Shown: positions 13,952-21,770 of the stretch, piece by piece
How positions within the stretch are numbered: position 1 is the first letter of the stretch
Layout of the letters: every line of letters starts with the position of its first letter
Origin: a virus
IMG/VR virus record: IMGVR_UViG_3300040801_000838
Coordinates: 1-29,651 of that record
DNA length: 29,651 bases
Direction: 5' to 3' (one strand)
The notes under the pieces: model-generated
What the model saw: only the letters and a program-made list of their open reading frames with translations
Databases searched by the model: none
What the model was told of the DNA's origin: nothing
Position numbers and translations under genes: made by a program

Positions 13952-16900
13952 ATGTATGTTGATTTGATTTATACTGCTCGAGACGGCAAGGTAAAGGTTG
14001 TCGAACGGAATGGCGGCAAGCGTGTCTATAAAGAATACCCCGCCATCTACGAATATTATATTCAAGACCCTAAGGGCAAGTATAAGAGCATCTACGGTGA
14101 ATCTTTGTCGAAGATTGAGTGCCGAACACACAATGAGCTTAGTCGGTCAACCAAGTTCAACTCACACAAAAAGACATACGAATCCGATATCAAAATGATC
14201 AACAAGGTGATCGAGAAGTATTACCTTCATCAATCACCTCCCGACCTGCATGTGGCGTTCTTCGACATTGAGACTGCCTTCGATGCGGACACCGGGTTCA
14301 GCCAGCCAGAGGACGCTGAGAACGAGATCACATCCATCGCCGTTCACCTTCAATGGTTAGGGCAGACGGTGTGCCTTGCGGTGCCGCCTGAGACGATGAC
14401 GATGGACGAGGCAAAGAAGGTCGCCGACCGTGTCGGTAACACCATCCTCTTTCATGAAGAAGCGCACATGCTCGACGCCTTCCTCACGGTGATTGATGAC
14501 GCCGATATTTTGAGCGGATGGCATAGCGAAGGGTTCGATATTCCGTATATCGTCAACCGCATCATCAAGGTGTTAGGGAAACAGGATACGCGCAAGCTTT
14601 GCCTATGGAATCAGTTACCGTCTGCGCGAACATTCGAGCGAAACGGCAAGGAATCTCATACATACGATTTGATTGGTCGTATTCATCTTGACTATATGCA
14701 GCTCTACAAAAAGTTCAACTACGAAGAGCGCCACAGCTATGCTCTCGATGCTATTTCCGAGATTGAGGTTGGCGAGCGCAAAGTCCCGTATGAAGGGACG
14801 CTTGACCAGCTATACAAGAACGACTTTGAGAAGTTCCTTCGATACAACATTCAAGACACAGAGCTGTTAGATAAGCTGGATAAGAAGCTACAGTTTATTT
14901 CTCTGGCAAGCGGCATCGCACACGGTAACGGTGTCCTCATTCCTGCATCGATGGGAGCGGTGGCAAATGCCGAGCAGGCAATCATCAACGAAGCACATCG
15001 TCGAGGCATGATCGTCCCTGACCGCACAGGCGAAAGTCACAGCGACGACCTTGCTGCGGCAGGTGGTTGGGTCCAGTATCCGAAGAAAGGGCTACACCGT
15101 TGGGTCGGTTCGAGCGACTTGAACTCCCTATACCCGTCTGTCATTCGTGCGCTGAACATGAGCCCCGAGACGATCGTTGGGCAGATACGATTGGATAGAA
15201 CGAACGAAGAGATTCGCACATGGGTAAAGGGCGGCAAGTCTATGACGGAATGGTGGAATGACCGTTTCAACACGCTGGAGATGGAGTTCGTTCTCGACAA
15301 CGACAACAGCGAACGAATCTATCTCGACGCAGAAGGAGGCGGTTCCTCGGAGACAACAGGTGCGTCGGTTCGAAACCTTGTGTTCGAGAAGGACAGCAAC
15401 CTGTGTATCTCCGCAAACGGTACGATCTTCCGCACCGACGTTGAAGGTGTCATTCCGGGGCTGTTGAGCAGGTGGTACTCCGAGCGTAAACAGATGCAGG
15501 GTGTGATGCGCGATTATATTGCGTTGAACACAGGCGTTGACATCGACATTCGCAAAGACGAGCTAGAATCCATTGCCGAAGCGTTGGAGCGAAAGCGAGC
15601 TGGCGGTGGTGTCGTAACGGTCGACCCCTATGATCAGGCACAGGTGTTCTCCGTCAACCATCTGCGAAAGAAGGCGGAAGAGGCTGGGACGGAACCGTTG
15701 TATCAGTATATGCTATCGCATAATCTATCATTTACGAAAGATGGTAAGGTTACACATATTGATAAGAACGAGCTGTCTAAAATCGTCGCCTTTTGGGACA
15801 AGCGGCAGTTGGTGAAGAAGATCAACCTCAACTCGTTGTATGGCGGATTGCTCAACGAATATTGCCGCTTTTACGATTGGCGACTAGGACAAAGCACCAC
15901 GCTAACAGGTCGAAGCATTGCACGACATATGGCTGCTAAAACGAACGAGCTACTTGATGGTGTTTACGACTATGCAGGACGGTCGGTCATTTACGGTGAT
16001 ACTGACTCGGTGTATTTTTCAGCCTATCCTATCTTCAAGAATCACATCGAGGATGGCACGGTAGAATGGACGAAGGAAAGCGTGATCGAACTTTATGATG
16101 CGGTTGCTGATGAGGTATCGAGTACCTTCCCTCAGTTCGCAAAAGAGACATTCAACATTCCGTTGGAGCGAGGTAAGGTGCTGAAGGCTGGTCGCGAAGT
16201 GGTCGGTGAAACAGGGCTGTTCGTGACCAAGAAGCGGTACGCCATTCTCGTATACGATCAAGAAGGTGCGCGTAAGGATATCGGTGACTCGCCAGGCAAG
16301 CTGAAGGTGGTTGGGCTAGACTTAAGACGGTCGGATACGCCAGTCATTGTGCAGGAGTTCCTCAAGGAGATTCTGTTAGCCACGCTTCAGCTAGAAGGCG
16401 AGGACGCTGTGATTGAGCGTATTCGCACCTTCAAAGAATATTTCTCATCGCTCAAGCCGTGGGAAAAGGGTTCCCCGACGGCTGTGAATAACCTTACAAA
16501 ATACACGAACAAGGTGCTACAACGCAGCAAGGTCGTCTTAGCGAACAAAAAGCCCGAATCGCTAACGGTTCCGGGGCATGTAATGGCGAGCATCAACTGG
16601 AACTCGTTGCGAGATTCGCACGGCGATTTGCACAGCATGAAGATTGTGGACGGCAACAAGGTGATTGTTTGCAAGCTGAAAGACAACAACGACATGCGAA
16701 TGAACTCCGTTGCTTATCCTGTTGACGAGCCGCATTTGCCGGATTGGTTCATCAGCCTTCCTTTCGATGATGAATCCATGATGAAGTCGATTGTTGATAA
16801 GAAGGTGAAGAATCTTCTCAATGTTTTGAAATGGGATTTACAGAGAACGGAACCGCATGTGGCAATGATGGAAACACTTTTCGATTTCTCGAAGTGTTGA
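13952..16900 (+). CDS. 43: Family B replicative DNA polymerase (T4 gp43-like)
   Basis: The 982-residue protein carries all exonuclease and polymerase motifs: Exo I FFDIET (D105, E107), Exo II around SGWHSEGFDIPYIV, Exo III YNIQDTELLDKL, Pol motif A SSDLNSLYPS (about 387-396), motif B KKINLNSLYGG (about 622-632) and motif C YGDTDS (about 680-685). It copies the phage genome with proofreading. It is longer than T4 gp43 (898 aa), with extra sequence between motifs A and B. The start at 13952 is preceded by GAGGG; an ATG at 13948 is in another frame and dead-ends. The sliding clamp gene follows, under its own promoter. Confidence 0.96.
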   Translation: MYVDLIYTARDGKVKVVERNGGKRVYKEYPAIYEYYIQDPKGKYKSIYGESLSKIECRTHNELSRSTKFNSHKKTYESDIKMINKVIEKYYLHQSPPDLHVAFFDIETAFDADTGFSQPEDAENEITSIAVHLQWLGQTVCLAVPPETMTMDEAKKVADRVGNTILFHEEAHMLDAFLTVIDDADILSGWHSEGFDIPYIVNRIIKVLGKQDTRKLCLWNQLPSARTFERNGKESHTYDLIGRIHLDYMQLYKKFNYEERHSYALDAISEIEVGERKVPYEGTLDQLYKNDFEKFLRYNIQDTELLDKLDKKLQFISLASGIAHGNGVLIPASMGAVANAEQAIINEAHRRGMIVPDRTGESHSDDLAAAGGWVQYPKKGLHRWVGSSDLNSLYPSVIRALNMSPETIVGQIRLDRTNEEIRTWVKGGKSMTEWWNDRFNTLEMEFVLDNDNSERIYLDAEGGGSSETTGASVRNLVFEKDSNLCISANGTIFRTDVEGVIPGLLSRWYSERKQMQGVMRDYIALNTGVDIDIRKDELESIAEALERKRAGGGVVTVDPYDQAQVFSVNHLRKKAEEAGTEPLYQYMLSHNLSFTKDGKVTHIDKNELSKIVAFWDKRQLVKKINLNSLYGGLLNEYCRFYDWRLGQSTTLTGRSIARHMAAKTNELLDGVYDYAGRSVIYGDTDSVYFSAYPIFKNHIEDGTVEWTKESVIELYDAVADEVSSTFPQFAKETFNIPLERGKVLKAGREVVGETGLFVTKKRYAILVYDQEGARKDIGDSPGKLKVVGLDLRRSDTPVIVQEFLKEILLATLQLEGEDAVIERIRTFKEYFSSLKPWEKGSPTAVNNLTKYTNKVLQRSKVVLANKKPESLTVPGHVMASINWNSLRDSHGDLHSMKIVDGNKVIVCKLKDNNDMRMNSVAYPVDEPHLPDWFISLPFDDESMMKSIVDKKVKNLLNVLKWDLQRTEPHVAMMETLFDFSKC

Positions 16901-16925
16901 CAATCCTTGCTATATCTGTTATATT
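16897..16925 (+). promoter_or_regulatory. Sigma70-type promoter overlapping the polymerase stop
   Basis: TTGACA (16897-16902), a 17-nt spacer and TATATT (16920-16925) lie across the end of the polymerase gene; the TGA of TTGACA is its stop codon. The predicted start near 16932 gives a short leader with AAGGAG before the clamp ATG at 16952. This lets the clamp be made in greater amount than the polymerase. Confidence 0.85.
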
Positions 16926-16951
16926 TGATACACTAGACTAAGGAGTTTTAT

Positions 16952-17698
16952 ATGCTTGCTGATATTTTTACAGACATTTTGGCACACACGCACGGTCTTG
17001 GCTTTATTGAAATGGTCAAGGTGGAGAGCGATGGTACCGCCTCAAACATCAAGGCGATTGACGAAAACAAGACGGTCGTCTTTTACGGGAAGCTGAAGAG
17101 CCCCGTTGACGGTCTTTCGGGTACGGTTGGGCTATCGCGTATGGCGGTGCTGTCGGGCTACCTCAAGTTTCCGCCGTTCGCGGCAAGCGATGCGACGGTA
17201 GAGATTGTGACGCAGAAGCGTGGCGAGGAAGAGGTGCCGGCTGAGATTCGCTTCACATCGAAGGATGGGCACAGCGCCAGTTACCGCTTCATGCATCGTG
17301 ACATCGCAGAAGAGCAGATCAAGGTTCCGCCTTTCCAAGGTGCGAGCTGGGACATCGTGGTAACGCCAACATCGGAGAACATGAAGGACCTCAGCTACTT
17401 CAACGGTGTGCTGGGTGCCTTTGAGCCGGTGTTCACCGCTAAGACGGATGGTACGGACCTCAACCTCTACATCGGCAGCGGTCCTACGGACAGGGCTGTG
17501 GTGCCATTTGCGAGCAATGTGAACGGGACGATGAGTGGCAACCTCGGCTGGCCTTTGATTCAGACGCTGGCGATCCTCAAGCTCGCGAAGAAGGCGGAAG
17601 ACTGCACGATGAGCTTCAGCAACAAGGGCGCGTTGAAGATCGAGCTGTCTACGGCTATCGGCGAGTATGAATACATCCTCCCAGCAAGAAAGGTGTAA
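16952..17698 (+). CDS. 45: Sliding clamp (T4 gp45-like)
   Basis: The 248-residue product follows the polymerase and resembles gp45 clamps of T4-like phages (T4: 228 aa): an N-terminal helix (LADIFTDILAHTHGLGFIEM), VGLSRMAVLSGYLKFPPF, the segment IVVTPTSENMKDLSYFNGVL and a C-terminal SFSNKGALKIELSTAIGEYE. As a trimeric ring it tethers polymerase, and in T4 it also activates late transcription together with gp55 and gp33, which fits the late promoters seen here. It has its own strong promoter and AAGGAG ribosome site. The sequence is GC-rich and codon-optimised compared with the small genes nearby. Confidence 0.82.
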   Translation: MLADIFTDILAHTHGLGFIEMVKVESDGTASNIKAIDENKTVVFYGKLKSPVDGLSGTVGLSRMAVLSGYLKFPPFAASDATVEIVTQKRGEEEVPAEIRFTSKDGHSASYRFMHRDIAEEQIKVPPFQGASWDIVVTPTSENMKDLSYFNGVLGAFEPVFTAKTDGTDLNLYIGSGPTDRAVVPFASNVNGTMSGNLGWPLIQTLAILKLAKKAEDCTMSFSNKGALKIELSTAIGEYEYILPARKV

Positions 17699-18122
17699 GA
17701 TAGAATGCTTTGACAAGGAGTTTCACTTCTTGTCAAACTTCTACATCGCCCCTATCGAGTATCGAGGGCGCCGCTGGTGGTCCTCGGAGGCAGCATACCA
17801 AGCGATGAAGACGGTGAGTGAAGAAGAGCAGAACGAGATTCAGCAAGCAAGGCTTCCTCATATCGCCAAGCGGCTTGGTAAGACGGTAACGATGCGCGAT
17901 GATTGGGACGATATAAAGGTTGACATCATGCGTGAGATTGTGCAGGCAAAGTTTGACCAGCACGAACTTCTTCGAGATATGCTTCTGGCAACAGAAGATG
18001 CTATACTAGAGGAAGGCAATCATTGGGGAGATACTTTTTGGGGTGTCTGCCGAGGCAAAGGCCTAAATATGTTGGGTAAGATACTAATGGACCTAAGAGA
18101 AGAATATGCAAAATCTAAGTGA
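17667..18122 (+). CDS. NADAR-domain protein (YbiA family)
   Basis: The 151 residues match the NADAR/YbiA family along their length: FLSNFY (22-27), SSEAAYQAMK with Glu41, the P-x-x-A-K-x-L-G segment, MRDDW followed by KVDIMREIVQAKFDQ, and HWGDTFWGVCRGKGLNMLG at the C-terminus. NADAR enzymes act on ADP-ribose-linked substrates; some remove ADP-ribose from guanine in DNA or RNA, reversing DarT-like toxins, and the E. coli YbiA is an N-glycosidase on riboflavin intermediates. The start at 17667 overlaps the clamp gene by 32 nt and is the only in-frame ATG before the domain. It overlaps the DpdA-like gene by 17 nt. Confidence 0.88.
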   Translation: MNTSSQQERCKIECFDKEFHFLSNFYIAPIEYRGRRWWSSEAAYQAMKTVSEEEQNEIQQARLPHIAKRLGKTVTMRDDWDDIKVDIMREIVQAKFDQHELLRDMLLATEDAILEEGNHWGDTFWGVCRGKGLNMLGKILMDLREEYAKSK

Positions 18123-19596
18123 ACTGAACAGAGACTACGCAATTTTTCTTCCAGCCATCTCGCAATTTTATGCGAGCATGGTTCGGAAGATACAACCGCC
18201 GGAACGGATTCCTGCGGCGTTTGAGAAAGGCCAAGAGGGAATGAACTTCCTCAAGCCGGACGGGTACTTCCATTATAACCGCGCACTCTATTCGGCGGGC
18301 CATGCAAAAATAGATTTAGAAAAAAGCATTGCCCATGAGCCGATGGTCTGGACAAGAGACAGAGATCAGACGCTGTTAGTATCCGACTCCGGCGGCTTTC
18401 AGATCGGTAAGGGCGTCATCAAGTTCGACTGGGACCGCTTCTTCGAGAAGAAGGGAGACCGCGGCTATAAGGGTGCAGCCGACCGTGTTCGTGAAGGTAT
18501 TCTACGCTGGCAGGAGCATGTCTCCGAATGGTCGATGGTGATGGATATTCCGACCTGGGCCACGCAACGTCCGGAGACTGGACTAAAAACCTTTGACGAC
18601 TGTCTGAAAGCCACCCTACACAACAACGACTTCTATGTCGAGAACCGCACCGAAGGTATGACAAAGTTCCTCAATGTCATTCAGGGCGGCAATTGGGAAG
18701 AGTCGGTGCGATGGTACGATGCTGTGAAGGATTATCCCTTTGAAGGTTGGGGCATGGGCGGACAGAACATGTGCAACATGGAGGTGGCACTAAAGCGTCT
18801 CATCACTATGCGTGATGATGGTATGCTCGAAGGTAAGGATTGGATTCACTTCTTAGGTACATCGAAGCTTGATTGGGCGTGTATGCTAACCCTCATTCAG
18901 CGTCAGTTGCGTAAGACTAACCCGAATCTCACCGTGTCCTTCGATTGTGCATCTCCGTTCGTAGCGGTTGCAAATGGTCGCACATACTCTTCGCCTATCC
19001 TAACACCGGATAAGTGGGGATATGTAATGACCTTTACATTTGACGATCGCAAGTTCAAGGGTTCGGACATTCCGTTCCCGTTCCAGTCGGAGATTGGCAA
19101 GCGACTAACGATTGGCGATATTTGCCACTATGGTCCGGGCGACCTCAACAAGATTGGCAAGGAAGGTGCAACGAGTTGGGATAGCTTCTCGTATGCTCTA
19201 CTAATGGCACACAACACCTACCAGCATATTCGTGCGGTGCAAATGGCTAACAACCTTACTGAGATTGAGATTGAAAATTATCAGCCGCATCCTCAGGATT
19301 GGCGTAAGAAGTCCGGTAAGAATGGACAGAAGCCGATTTCACAATGGGTACCGAATAACATTCTATACTTTGCTACGCTGGTGGAAGAGATTTTCTCTTC
19401 GGACCATCCGTTCTCAGTAATTGATGATAATATTGCGTTCATTCAAGACCTCAGCATCTCACGCAATCGTAAGACGAATGCCTTGTTCGATGAGCTGTTC
19501 GGTGATGAGCTTACAGAGGTCGATGAAGATACATTTGCTTCGTTGGATAACGATAAGATGGAAGAGTTGGAACACACTCTTGATGGAGATGAATAA
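18106..19596 (+). CDS. dpdA: DpdA-like guanine transglycosylase (7-deazaguanine in DNA)
   Basis: The 496-residue protein has the tRNA-guanine transglycosylase fold signatures: DSGGFQIGKG (94-103), VMDIPTWA (145-152), GMGGQ, HFLGTSKLD and FDCASPF with Asp280 as likely nucleophile (compare DCVLPTR of bacterial TGT). AHNTYQHI near the C-terminus matches the conserved HN helix. The CxCxxC zinc-binding cluster of tRNA enzymes is absent. This pattern fits phage DpdA proteins, which exchange guanine in DNA for a 7-deazaguanine such as preQ0 or a derivative, shielding DNA from host restriction. QueE and a QueD-like protein occur 2-5 kb downstream. Activity on tRNA is not excluded. Confidence 0.82.
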   Translation: MQNLSELNRDYAIFLPAISQFYASMVRKIQPPERIPAAFEKGQEGMNFLKPDGYFHYNRALYSAGHAKIDLEKSIAHEPMVWTRDRDQTLLVSDSGGFQIGKGVIKFDWDRFFEKKGDRGYKGAADRVREGILRWQEHVSEWSMVMDIPTWATQRPETGLKTFDDCLKATLHNNDFYVENRTEGMTKFLNVIQGGNWEESVRWYDAVKDYPFEGWGMGGQNMCNMEVALKRLITMRDDGMLEGKDWIHFLGTSKLDWACMLTLIQRQLRKTNPNLTVSFDCASPFVAVANGRTYSSPILTPDKWGYVMTFTFDDRKFKGSDIPFPFQSEIGKRLTIGDICHYGPGDLNKIGKEGATSWDSFSYALLMAHNTYQHIRAVQMANNLTEIEIENYQPHPQDWRKKSGKNGQKPISQWVPNNILYFATLVEEIFSSDHPFSVIDDNIAFIQDLSISRNRKTNALFDELFGDELTEVDEDTFASLDNDKMEELEHTLDGDE

Positions 19597-19760
19597 TGGA
19601 AGAGAAACAACCTTTCGATGTACTTGTATCTTATAGTCCGGAAGCCGAGAAAGCAATGAAAGATATTCACGGGCTTGATATACGAAAGGAAATTGAGTCT
19701 CTTATTCGCAGCGAGTATAAAGAACAGGAAGACGGAGACGATAATGGAACGACCATATAA
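19596..19760 (+). CDS. Small charged protein, 54 aa, unknown
   Basis: ATG at 19596 shares one base with the previous stop (TAATG), and the frame runs to TAA at 19758-19760, overlapping the next gene by 17 nt. The product begins MEEKQPFDVLVSYSPEAEKA and continues as a charged helix (RKEIESLIRSEYKEQEDGDD). The junction style matches the neighbours, which is the main support. No family is recognised. It lies between the DpdA-like gene and a conserved protein. Confidence 0.5.
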   Translation: MEEKQPFDVLVSYSPEAEKAMKDIHGLDIRKEIESLIRSEYKEQEDGDDNGTTI

Positions 19761-20280
19761 AGATCGTGTTGCTAACGATATTACCTACTTCACAGGATTT
19801 GAGGTAGAGAATACTGCGGCATACGGTAAGCTGACATTATTTGTTGTAGGGCTTCATTCATTCGAGGAGATAATGAATGTGCTTCACAACTACTATGCCC
19901 ATGACGGGGTCCATCACATTTATCTTGGTGCGAACAAAAGCTTCAACCAAGACGAAGGATGGCGCCATGTTGTGGATGCACTTCTACACGAAGGCTTTTG
20001 GGTAACGCTGGATTATCCTCTTCGTCTGCATAATTTTGTGATGCGGCAGTTCAACCAAGAAATGAGACACAGCCGTTTCATTCCAATGATTTCGGTTGAG
20101 ATTCCTAACATTGAAAGCTATAATTATAATACGGTGCTAAAGATTGACGACATTTCGATGGACCATTCTAACCCAGGCGTGTGGTGTCATCCATTACACG
20201 ATTTGATGGACAGAAAAGTCTTTACTCCGTGGAGCGATTACGAAAGCGACGAAGTGATTGACAATGGCAAAGATACATAA
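19744..20280 (+). CDS. Conserved phage protein, 178 aa, unknown; next to dpdA
   Basis: I chose the ATG at 19744 because GGAG lies about 6 nt before it; a longer frame from 19675 lies inside the small gene upstream. The protein starts MERPYKDRVANDITYFTGFE and carries GKLTLFVVGL, HHIYLGANKSFNQDEGW, FIPMISVEIPNIESYNYN and NPGVWCHPL. The combination looks like a conserved T4-like phage family, but no function is known to me. The aspartates, histidines and the VWCH motif could form an active or metal site. Position directly after dpdA makes a link to base modification possible. It overlaps the peptide deformylase gene by 17 nt. Confidence 0.7.
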   Translation: MERPYKDRVANDITYFTGFEVENTAAYGKLTLFVVGLHSFEEIMNVLHNYYAHDGVHHIYLGANKSFNQDEGWRHVVDALLHEGFWVTLDYPLRLHNFVMRQFNQEMRHSRFIPMISVEIPNIESYNYNTVLKIDDISMDHSNPGVWCHPLHDLMDRKVFTPWSDYESDEVIDNGKDT

Positions 20281-20770
20281 GGTTTTATATTGGCCTGATC
20301 GCCGCCTGAAGGAGGTTGCCGAGCCTGTCGAAAGCTATGCGGCAGAGCAGCAGTACATCGAGGAGATGTTCGAGACGATGTACGCCAACAAGGGCATCGG
20401 TCTTGCATCTACGCAGCTGGGCATTCCGAAGCGCATCTTCGTCATGGACACCACTCACGGTGGGGCTGGCACGAAGCGCGCCTTCGTTAATCCTAAGATC
20501 GTCTTCGGCGTCAACGAGGTCACAATGACTGAAGGGTGCCTCAGCTTCCCCGGCATTGGCGTGGAAATGACGAGATTGGAGAGCATCATCATTGAGACGC
20601 TCACGCCGGAGGGCGAGGTTGAGGAGGTCGAGCTACACGGTCTCGACGCCGTTTGCGCACAGCATGAGATGGACCATCTCAACGGCATCGTCTTCTTCGA
20701 CTATCTCAAGAAGACGAAGCGCATGATGATGGAACAAAAGCTACGGAAAAATATAAAGAAGCTGAAGTAA
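20264..20770 (+). CDS. def: Peptide deformylase
   Basis: All three motifs of the family are present: [10 protein letters not shown] (GxGLAAxQ), EGCLSFPG (EGCLS, Cys metal ligand) and QHEMDHLNG (HExxH, two His ligands and Glu). The enzyme removes the formyl group from the first methionine of new proteins using Fe2+ or Zn2+. At 168 residues it is close to bacterial length and longer than the shortened deformylases I associate with cyanophages. I use ATG at 20264; a TTG two codons earlier is possible. The start overlaps the previous gene, and the sequence is notably GC-rich, suggesting host origin. Confidence 0.95.
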   Translation: MAKIHKVLYWPDRRLKEVAEPVESYAAEQQYIEEMFETMYANKGIGLASTQLGIPKRIFVMDTTHGGAGTKRAFVNPKIVFGVNEVTMTEGCLSFPGIGVEMTRLESIIIETLTPEGEVEEVELHGLDAVCAQHEMDHLNGIVFFDYLKKTKRMMMEQKLRKNIKKLK

Positions 20771-20771
20771 G

Positions 20772-21110
20772 ATGAAAGGACCAACAGGTTTGACAGGCCC
20801 TACAGGCCCTACAGGACCTACGGGGTATACTGGTCCTCAAGGTATCCGAGGCCCTACTGGTCAGATTCACACACTTCGTGTTCGTTATGCCGATACTACT
20901 CCGCAAGAATACCCCGAGATTATATGGAAGGAAGTCTTCGTCTTTCACCTGGTGAAAGTGCAGCTTGCGAATGGTGGGGAAGAACGCGCAATCTTCGAGA
21001 AGCTTTTTCGAGGGCGGGTTCCGGCTCACCGCGGCCAAAGTGGTTACTACATTTATCGCAGGCCGAAAGACCATTTCTTGTTAGAGCTAAAAGGAAAACA
21101 CAATGACTAG
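20772..21110 (+). CDS. Collagen-repeat protein with C-terminal domain, 112 aa
   Basis: Residues 3-32 form ten consecutive Gly-x-y triplets ([20 protein letters not shown] and on to GPTGQI), the collagen repeat found in phage fibres and some bacterial surface proteins. A roughly 80-residue domain follows ([54 protein letters not shown]). Triplet repeats make trimers. It starts 1 nt after the deformylase stop, far from the fibre genes, and no late promoter precedes it, so its role is unclear. It may be a minor virion protein. Confidence 0.75.
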   Translation: MKGPTGLTGPTGPTGPTGYTGPQGIRGPTGQIHTLRVRYADTTPQEYPEIIWKEVFVFHLVKVQLANGGEERAIFEKLFRGRVPAHRGQSGYYIYRRPKDHFLLELKGKHND

Positions 21111-21453
21111 AGACGAACGAATTAGGTCGGTGGTAGATAATCTTCGCCCCGGCGACCTTTCACGCAATACGAACTGGATGTTTATTCAATCTGTGGGTAA
21201 TTATATCTCACCCATTGGAAACGATAAAAAGCATACTGTTACCGTATATCAAACCGGGGCGCGCACCGAGAACACAATCATTGCGGAGATTGAATGCACT
21301 AACTCAATCTACAGCGAATGGCTGATGGCATGTGCGGTTAGCATGTGGCACACGGAAAACAAAGTCGCACAAGACATACACGGCAATTTCTATCCTCTTG
21401 GTGATATGTGCGGTGCGCGATGCACAATAAGGTATGACAAGGAACCAGCATAA
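21103..21453 (+). CDS. Hypothetical phage protein, 116 aa
   Basis: Starts 8 nt before the end of the collagen-repeat gene. The product begins [20 protein letters not shown] and contains [35 protein letters not shown] and [19 protein letters not shown]. Three cysteines occur in the second half, two of them near the end (CGARC). There is no signal peptide or membrane segment. No family is recognised, and context gives no clear role beyond the accessory block before the QueD-like gene. Confidence 0.6.
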   Translation: MTRDERIRSVVDNLRPGDLSRNTNWMFIQSVGNYISPIGNDKKHTVTVYQTGARTENTIIAEIECTNSIYSEWLMACAVSMWHTENKVAQDIHGNFYPLGDMCGARCTIRYDKEPA

Positions 21454-21707
21454 TGCAATTTACTTGGACCACTTTAGAAGCCAGGCGCCGTCAGAAAAAT
21501 ATGCGCTTGCGCCAGTGGCATAGATGGTTTGCTTGGCGGCCTGTTAGATTGGAGCACTCCTTATCCTCATTCGATAGCTCTCGAATTCCGGGTGTACATA
21601 AATATGCATTCCTGGAAATCGTTTATAGAAAAAGAGGCGTGTGCGACGAATACGAATACATCTCAAAGCAAGAATACATGAAAGAAAAGATAAAGAGCAA
21701 TGAATGA
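21453..21707 (+). CDS. Basic small phage protein, 84 aa
   Basis: TAATG overlap with the previous gene. The N-terminal half is very basic and rich in tryptophan and arginine (ARRRQKNMRLRQWHRWFAWR), suggesting nucleic-acid or membrane-surface contact. The C-terminal half is EIVYRKRGVCDEYEYISKQE. No known domain is seen. It ends 63 nt before the QueD-like gene, one of the widest gaps in this part, which holds a candidate promoter. Confidence 0.55.
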   Translation: MQFTWTTLEARRRQKNMRLRQWHRWFAWRPVRLEHSLSSFDSSRIPGVHKYAFLEIVYRKRGVCDEYEYISKQEYMKEKIKSNE

Positions 21708-21720
21708 TTTCCGTAATGAG

Positions 21721-21749
21721 TTGCTTGATAACGAATATACCAATATAAT
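21721..21749 (+). promoter_or_regulatory. Candidate sigma70-type promoter before the QueD-like gene
   Basis: TATAAT (21744-21749) is a perfect -10. TTGCTT (21721-21726) lies 17 nt upstream and matches the -35 consensus only at TTG. The predicted start near 21756 gives a short leader with the ribosome site AAGGAAAGGA before the ATG at 21771. The gap contains no convincing gene. Confidence 0.45.
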
Positions 21750-21770
21750 AAAGGACATAAGGAAAGGAAA

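Noticed and set aside
20772-20870. Short direct DNA repeats of the GGCCCTACA type as a separate repeat element.
   Set aside because: They are explained by the Gly-x-y codons of the collagen-like protein and are not an independent mobile or CRISPR-like repeat.
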